Below, piece after piece: positions 28,701-37,700 of a stretch of DNA of 64,000 nt. This DNA comes from Prevotellaceae bacterium UBA2744 (GTDB taxonomy: Bacteria; Bacteroidota; Bacteroidia; Bacteroidales; Bacteroidaceae). The translations under genes and the position numbers were made by a program. Each line of letters opens with the position of its first letter. The stretch's first letter is position 1. The stretch covers positions 1-64,000 of the forward strand of contig DEJQ01000018.1 of the NCBI GenBank assembly GCA_002353575.1, read 5' to 3'. The notes under the pieces are model-generated. The model saw nothing but the letters and a program-made list of their open reading frames with translations, ran no database searches and was not told the DNA's origin.

Positions 28701-31700
28701 CCTGTCTCGTGCTGCTCGTTGTCGGCATTGTAGCTTAAGTTGATAGAGTAGGTGGCACCATCACCTTTGTATGTACGCTTTAGTCCGTCATGAGCCAGAT
28801 AGTAATAGACATTTCTGTAGCCCAGCAGCTGGTTGTCCTCTTTGAATCGCAGGGCGAATGTACCCGTCTCGTTGCTCGATGCCGGTACAACCTCCCAATA
28901 GAAGTCGTTGAAGTAGGGCTTATTCTTGTTTCGGTTGGGGAATTCCTGTCCTGTCAGCGGAGTGCCGTTTTCATCGTAAGGAATCAATTTGTCACGAGGG
29001 TCGATGTTTGAGTAGTTAGGAATTTGCAGATGCACGCAGTCGGTGACAAATTGGAAGTTCGTTTCTACCGCGTTGAATCGTGCCAGGTTGGCACCTACTG
29101 TAGCCTCTGCCTTACCGTTGACCTTCGACCATGCATCAGCTTCTGTGCTTGCAGTGTAGCCATTGTTGCTGCCCCATGCTCCTGCCGTACTATATACCTG
29201 TACGCGATAGGGGTCGCCGACGAAGTACCACTTCAGTCGCTCCGGTGTTGATTCCATGCGGTTGGTAGCTGAGCGGTACTGGTAGTGGTTGTACCATCCG
29301 TCGGTGTCGTCGACCCATGCGCTGCCGTCCCACTTTCTCTTCTCCGGTCGGGCCACACCGGTCTTGCTGTCACGCTTGTCCTTCAGGTTGCCCGTGCGGT
29401 CGAAGAAGGTGGTCTGCGGGTCATAGTAGGCATGGTGGTATGTGGCTTTGCCCGACTGGTCGGGGAAGTCCATGAAATAGACGTGGTCGTTGTGCTGAGC
29501 CATCGTTGCCACCTCGTCTTTATCAGGAGCTGTCTTCAGGAAGATGTCGCTTGTGACGACATATTTCACGTAGATAGCCTGAGCTCCGGAGGTTACCTCC
29601 TCGCCCGTAAAGGCACCATTTGAGTCCACATTATAGTAAGCATAAATCTGGTGACCATCCTCGTCGTACTGTCCGGTCTTTGGCTCGCTGTAGTTCGGAT
29701 AAGGACCTGACTGCACTTTGTATATGGTATTGTCATGCTCGAAGATGTCGCTATACATGGTGTAATTGCAGAAGGCACGTCTTACCTGCAGAGGCAATGC
29801 ATCCTCTTTGCTGGTGTTAATCTCATCGCCGGCCACGTACTTACGCTCAGAGGCAGCAAAATACAGTTTGGACAAACCCGTGGTCATGGTATTATTGACG
29901 TAGTCAAGTTTCTCTGCATTTGTTTTTTGGGCTTTCCATGTGTTATATGTGGCTACCTCATCGTCGCGTCGGATAACCACCTTCACGTCCTCATAGCGCA
30001 GAGGTTCGTAGGGCAGCAGCTGGATGGCATAGCTTCGGTCGGGTACATAGTCAAGCATACCTTCCACGCTCTCGGTTGTTACCTTGTTGGCGGTGTGGCT
30101 CACCATGTGCCAGTAGAGTGGCTGGTTCACCTGTTTCTTGTCGATGGTTTCGGTGATGGCAGTCGAGAGCAGGCTGAAGGTCTGCTCCGTGCTGTTGTTC
30201 ACGCCAACGCAGAGGCCCCAATACTGGTTCTCAGTAGGCTCCTCTGTAGGAATGGTAATAGGATAAGTATCATCACCACTTGTCGTAGTACCCTTGCCGA
30301 TGGTGACGAAGCAGTTCTCGGCAGCATCCAGTGTGTAAATACCAGAGCTCTCTGCCTTTACTCCCACGGCTGACTCTAAGTTGATGATACGCATATTGTA
30401 TGGATCGTCGCCTATGAATGTCCACAGCCAGCGTCCCTCGCGGAAGGCGTCGTTGTCGCCCTTGCGATATGACTCCGCCAGTCTGTCGTATGACCAGCCC
30501 TTGTAGTTGTCTACACTATCCTTGTGCAGGGTGTAGATGTTGTTCATCCAGCTTACGGTGCCGTCGTCCTCGCGGCGCAGGAACAGCTGCCTGCCGACAG
30601 GAGTACGGGTAGTTCCATCTACCTTAGTGGTGATGCCCTCGTCGGTATCAAGCACCATGTAGAACCACTTGGCCTGCCGAGTGTAGTCAGGCTCTAAACG
30701 TCGGCCATTGGCTTCATATATCTCTTTTTCTGTGTTGTCCGAGTAATCTTGGTTGTTGTAGTGCGCTACATCGGCAGCTATCTGTGCTGTAGTACTTGTT
30801 ATCTGGCTGAGTGTCTTATCAGAACCTGCCAGGTACAGTGTGGCATCATTATCCACCTGATATTTGAAGTAGATGTCATAGACATCATCGAGGTCTATCT
30901 CGGGATATATGTCATAGCCGCTCTTGGTGTCTTTCACGCGCTCGGTCAGGGCAGCATCGTGATAGAATTGTGCGTTGGGTTGTCCTTCTGCCTCCAACTC
31001 TGCCTGGGTCATGAAGACGCCGGTACCTTCCACATTATCATCTGCGGCAGCGGTGTTACGCTTCTCATACTTGCAGTATCGTCGTGCGATGATGGGTTCC
31101 AGCACCACCTTCTGCAGCCAGTCGTGCTCCAGGATGGCATCCCACGTCTCGCCGACCTTGTTGCCGCTCTCGTCATACTTGATGGCGTGGTAGTGGTATT
31201 TACGTGTGACGGGAGCCTTGACGAACTCAATACAGTATGGTGTTGTGCTGCCGCTGCCCATGTTGAAGATTTTGCGCGAAACTACCGTGTCGCTGGACAT
31301 GCGGATGTCGTAGGTTGAGAAAGTCTTGTCATTCAGAGACCACTCTCTGGGATAGAATACACCTGTGGCATCCTTGATACTATTGGTTGTACAGCGCGTG
31401 AATTGGTTAGTACCAGTAGCTACCAGTACCGTCCAGCGCTTGAGCAAGTAGTTCGTTTCACCATCACTATCAGTGTCTAAGCGGCCATTGCCATTGTCGA
31501 TGGCATGGGCATTTAGCAGCATGAAGGTCTGGTAGTAGTTTTCGTTGGCTTCACTCATTTCTTGCCGGTTACTGTTGGTGGTTATGGACATATATTTGTT
31601 GTCGCCGTAGTAACCATTGGTGATTTTAATGGCATACGGGTCGCGGCCCCATAGTCTCCAAAGGAATTCCTTGTCGGACGGAGCACGACCGTTGGTCAGA

Positions 31701-34700
31701 GCACTGACGTTTATCTTCTGGAAAGAAGTTGTATTTTCCTTTCTTGCGCCAAGCACCGTGCCGTGGGCAGAACTGAAATCTTGCAGCATATTGGCAATGG
31801 TGTACCAAGTGTTGCCGCTGAGGTCCAGTCCGCGCTCGTCAATCCAGCTCAGGCGAGTGCCGTCTTCGGCTGCATCGTTGATGTTGGTGGCAATCTTGAA
31901 CGGACTCTTGTCGCGATCGTAGGTATAGCGCACGTAGATGTCGCCGATCTTCTGTGTTACTAAGGAAACAATCGTAGTGCTTGCCGCCGTCTTGGTCGAT
32001 TCGGTCACCGTGTATGTACCGTCGGTCTCTGTTGCTGCTGTGTAGTAGGTGAAGTCGGTGCTGTTGAGCAGGGGCGACTGGTAAACTTCGGGCAGCAGTA
32101 CCTTGGTGTCTGGTAGCAGTGAGTGGCCCGAAAGCGCTTCGCGACCATCGTTGGTGATGATGTGGTAAGTCATCACAGGACGGTAAGTGAAGCGGCTGAA
32201 TACTTTATATTTGCTATCTTTTCTTATGGGCTCACCTGTTTCGTCTTTATAACGCGTCTTATAGGACTCTGAGTCCTTGAAGACATAGAGTCCGCCGGTG
32301 CTACTAGTAGTATTTAACTGTGCTTGTCCCACTGCATTACTCTCTGCTAACCAAAGGTTATCGTGACCGGTGAAGTAGAGCTTCAGCTTACCAGGGTTGG
32401 CGCTTTCTTGTTCGTTATGTCTCAGCACCATGAATGTAGAATAGTAGCCGTTTTCAGTGGCAACTTTCGCTGTACACAACTTTGCTAATGGATAGTCAGT
32501 AGCAGAGGCTGCTTCACGGTCGTCACCCCACCACTTGCCGGCGATAATCTTGTCGCCATTGTGGATGGTGCACTCGTAAGGGTCGTTGCCGGTGATAGTC
32601 CAGACGCAACTCTCTGATGTCAGTTTGTTGTCGGTTATGTTGATATCTGTAGGATTAACATAGTCTGTCAAATTGTGATTGGCAACTTCCAGTCTCTTTC
32701 CGTAAAGTTTTTTACTATCATTCTCACCACCTACGGTCAGCACGTATTTTACTTTTCCGCTGAGGTCGAGTGGGGCCACGTTGAGTGGCAGTTCCTTTCC
32801 AAGAATGCCAAAGTCCTCAATTTCCTTCTTTGACTTCTCATAGTCGTAGCGTACATAAACATCACTTCCGTCGAGGGTGGTAGGCGAGATTGTAGGCACG
32901 CCCTTTACGTCATAAGTTTCAGTGGTGCTTTTATAGTCTGCTGCTGAGTGGAAGATGTAGGCATCATCCTTCATAATCGGAGTCTTCATCCAGGCGGGCA
33001 TGACGTCGGCCAACTTGGTGTCTTTTGTGATACCGGTGACCACATCGCTGACCAGTGCCTCCTTACCATTGGTGGTGATAATGTGGAAGGTGACGCTGTT
33101 GACTATGGATACTTTTTCTACAAGCGTCAGCTTCTTTGCATCACCACTGATGGTACCATTGGTGATGTAACCACTCTGCTCTACGATGGTTGCAGGGTCA
33201 TTGCTGCCGTCGAGGAAGTAGTATTTCGTTGTTGACTGTTCTGGATTGCCTGCCTCCATAAGGGCGTAACTGCGGTTCTCGTCGGTATAGTCGCTATGGT
33301 GGAAGACAATATATCGTTTGCCGTCTGTCTTTTGTGTTTCTTCTCCGTTCCATAGGGTGACGGCGTACGGGTCTGGCTCGTCACCGGCACTCTTCTTGAA
33401 ACGTACGCGGTGGGCTACGTCGTCTGAATAGGTTTCCAGGTCGATATTGCTGGTGGTCACCTTTATATCGATGCCATTCAGCTGGGCATGATACCATGTG
33501 CCGTAAAGCAACTGGTCTTTATCAGCATCGGGGTTATACTGATAGCGCACATAGATGGTCTCATCATCAGCCACACTGTTTGCAGAGAACGAACCGGTAA
33601 TCAGGTTGTTATTGTTGAGGGCGTATGTGTGTGTTTCTTCATTATATGTTGCATCCTTGTAGAATGTGAAGTTCTCTGCCAACGGACTGCGATACTTGGC
33701 AGGAATGGTGGGCGCACCGTCGCTCAATGCAGTGTAGCGCAGCGCCTCGTACCCCTCATTATCTACCACGATATAGACATGTGCTGGTGGGCGTAGCAGC
33801 CACGTACTCTGCCCGTGGATCTTGTCGTCTTCGGGTTTGTCGGCAGCCCATACCTCAAGTTTTATGACGTTAGCATCTTTCTCTGTCTCAATTGCGTTAT
33901 AGTGGTCAAAACGCGGCATAAGACGCATATTGCCGTTGGCATCGCTAACCGCCATGAATGTCTGGTTGGTCATGTGCAGGTTGACAGCATCATGACCTAC
34001 GCCGTTGTTATCCGATGTGTTGACAGGATTGTTGTCTGCCAACGTCACATTCTTGTCGTCGAACGTGGCCTTCATGGCATTGGTTTCGTCAAGGCGGGAG
34101 TAACTGGCGTTGGTGGTAATGTATCTGTTGCCTTCCGACTTGTTGTAGATTTGTATGTTATATGGGTCGAAGCCTGCTCTTTCGGTTTTGTAGTAGGCTA
34201 TTCTGGTCTCCGTTTCGGTTCTTGGTTTATGCAGACCGTCAGAGCTTTTTTCAACATCTTCGTTTTCCTTTGCGTCGGTTTTTGTGCCGGTATTATACAC
34301 ATAGCCCATCTCTTTGTCGATATCCCAGTTGGGCGCTAAGTACCAATAGTAGTTAGTGCCGAGACCGGTCAATGGCTGGCCTGTATCAATGTTTGTAATG
34401 TTGTCAGCATTACCGTCTGCAGCCAACGTACCGTTGTTGTCGTATACCAGTTTGCTGTCCTGGCGAATAATGAATGTTTTGCCAGTAGCGACGGCTCCTG
34501 ACACGCTCGTAACCTTGTCGCCTTCCTTGGTAGCTGTGACGGTATAGAGCTCGGCATATTCAGGCTTTACTTCGTATGTGACATATAAGTCGGAGACGTT
34601 GCCGTTGTTGTTGAGCACTTCGGGATAATCGCCCAGTGAAGAGCCTGTGCCCTTCTCTGTTTCCCAATTGGTGTATTTATGATACCCAGATGTTTTGGTG

Positions 34701-37700
34701 GCTGTGCTCCAGAAGTGGTAGGTCTTCACCATAGGACTGTCGAACTGACGGATGGCGGCATCGCGAGTGGCTTTGTTGGCATCACCCGTCTTGGCCATGG
34801 GTTTGCGAAAGATTTCCCATCCGTGCTTGTCAAGGAGAATCATTATACCATCAATGGAGTGCTCTACAAAATCAAACGTCTCACCGAGGCTGATCTTCTG
34901 GTAGTAGTGGTAGGTGTACTCGTATTTCTTAGACAATGAAGAATCGGGTTTTGCCGTGTAGATGGGGCGGGCATTCTGCCAGGCATAGAACTTTTTAACA
35001 GGATGGGCACCCACATTTTCGGCAGAGAAAAAACTATATGAGTTTTGTGTTTGGGATTGGAACTCATCCCATTTAAGGGCTGTACCGTCCTTAGGTTTGA
35101 CACCCTTACGGCTGATAGTCTCGTATGTCTTCCAGTATTGCAGGAAATCGTTGACGGGACGATGCTTGCCGTATGTAGCATGATCTGCAAGTCCCTCTAT
35201 CGTAATCGTATCTGCGGTCACCAACTTGTATTGGTTCGGTGTGCCCAACGATTCGCTCTTTGTGCCCAATAGCATATATTCTGTTGGAGCATTCGAAGGC
35301 GAACCTCCGGTTTTTGAAACATCAAGCACCTGCGGGTCGTCGGAGGTGGTGGCAGTGACTATTGTCTCAAACGTACCGTTATAGTAGGTGCGCCAATAAT
35401 TGTAGAAGCTGGTATTTACTGCGTCACTGCTATTCAGCTTCCTACTGTGACATTGTTGCCAAGAGGTGATTTTGACGCGGTAAGGGTCATTTTTCTCACT
35501 CACCACATACCACGACCAGCGGGTACGGGTGGAAGAACCTCCTACCCTGTCTTCATCCCATTTGGTATCACCATACAGGTTAAAACCACTGTCACCATTA
35601 GCGTAGGGGTAGACGGCTTGCATCGTTTCGTCGCGAAGACTGTCGCCTCGCTCCTGATAGAATGATTCGCCATCGGCGAACTTTATCATGAATATCTGTC
35701 CCCAGCCGTTTTCGTAATCGCGCACGAAGACTCCTGTTGCACTACCATTTTGGTGTACCCTTGCTGTAGGATCTACCTTAGTGATGATATTGTTTTCGGC
35801 AACGTCGTAGGTGACATAGATATATCCGTCGGCTACGTCGGATATAGAACTGACTTCTGTTTGGCTGGTCTTAAGCGTGTATGTACCGTTGACCTCAATG
35901 AAGTTACTTCTCTTCCAGTAGTGGTACTGGCTTACAAGCGGGCTCTTCCAAGTGGAGTTGACGGCAGGAGCACCCGTAGCATTCTCCTGCTCGTATTCTA
36001 CTACGATTTTACCCTTCTTGTCGATGATACGATAATAGACCTTGGGAGAAGCGTCGGCAAATACTACCTGCTGTGTATCGGCTTTCCTTACCGTGCTGGC
36101 AATGGTCAGGCTGGAACCGTTGCAGTTTAGGCTTTGGCTTGTTGTTTCAGAACTAGCCGCATCAGAATGGATGTTCAAGCCCGATGCCAAGATGAGTTCT
36201 ACCTGCTGACCGTTGTCTGGGTCAGAACCTGCCATCAGGATGTAGTGGATGTTGGAAGCATCGTTACCACCATACAGATAGAAATAGTTATCATCTCCCT
36301 CTAAGGCTCTGCGTATGCTGACATCGTATGGGTCGGAATTGACGACGTTCCATACAAATTTGGGAAGTTCTGTTTCGTATCCTGAAGAACCACGGGCGGG
36401 CAGAGCGTCATCAAAGCCGATTCCACTGACATATTTTACATATTTACTACCTACCTTAACAGAAAGGCTGCTGGAGCCGTCTATAGACAGCGAGCGGGTG
36501 GACAGTAGGTCGGTGGTGTAGCTCACATAGATGTTGGCATTTGAGGTAGGGGTGACAGTAATAGTATCGCTTAGGTTGTTACGTGAGCCTTCTGCAGAGA
36601 GTTCGGAGTAGAATGTCAGCGTCTCCCCTTTGAGGTACGGGCTGTAGATGGCTTCCGGTATGGCTTCGTGTCCATGCTCGCCGTCAAGGCGGGTGGAGAC
36701 ATACTGCTTGACAGTGTATTTGATGGCGACACGCCCCGACTTGTCAACGATGTTATAGGTGTAGTTGTATTTGGGCGTCGGGGTAGCCGTGATGTTGCGG
36801 TTGGCGTGGATATCATTGGTTCCGCTGGTCTGTGCGGTCATCCTTATCTGGTTACCGCCGTTGTATGCATCCCAGAAAGCGCGGTAGGTACTAAGAAAGT
36901 CATCGCGGCGGAAAATTTGGAATGCGCCGGCAACGTCATCGGTGCCTTTAACGAGTGCCCATTCTTCGGGTGTATCGCTGAAGCGCACTTTACTATTGTC
37001 CCCAGTGTCAACGTAGGCGTACTGGCCATTGACACTTTTGGCGATAACGCGGAAGGAGTAGGGGTCACCTATGAAGGCGTATTGTCCTGTGATAGCCTCT
37101 GCCCTGGCAGTGGAGCCTCCCTGACTACTGTTGATCTCGTTGGTGCTGCTGTTGTACACCATCTGCTTGCCGCCATTTCGAGTGCAGACCATGCTGAACC
37201 AAACTGGATCCTCTTCGGTGCTGAAGGTGATGTGGTACGTGTTAGACAGGGTCGCAGCATCAACGGTATATGGGATATAGATGTCAGTGACATTTTGTGT
37301 CCAGTCGATGGGGTTAGTGAGTTCCACTTCTTTGTAATAAGTCGTGAGCAAGGTTACTCCCGGTCGTATCAGGCGTGCCAGTACGCCGGCAGAGGGTTTC
37401 GGATCGTCCGTGTCAATGAAACTGTCAAAACTGAAAGTTTCTTTACCAGTAGTTTGGTTGACAAGGTGGATGGTGGCATCAGTGACAGTAGACTTGACGA
37501 TGTTCAGGGTTGTGAGATTCAATCTGGCGGTTCCTGTCGTAAGAAAACGTCCACCGATATCACCATAGGAGGTTTTATCTTCCTTGGCATAATAGATATA
37601 GCGGTTGGTGGTTCCGTTCCAATTGTAAACGTTGTTGGCAGCGTAAACGTTGTTGGCAGCAACAATATGATTTTCGTTGTCGAAGAAAAAGGTGTTGAAG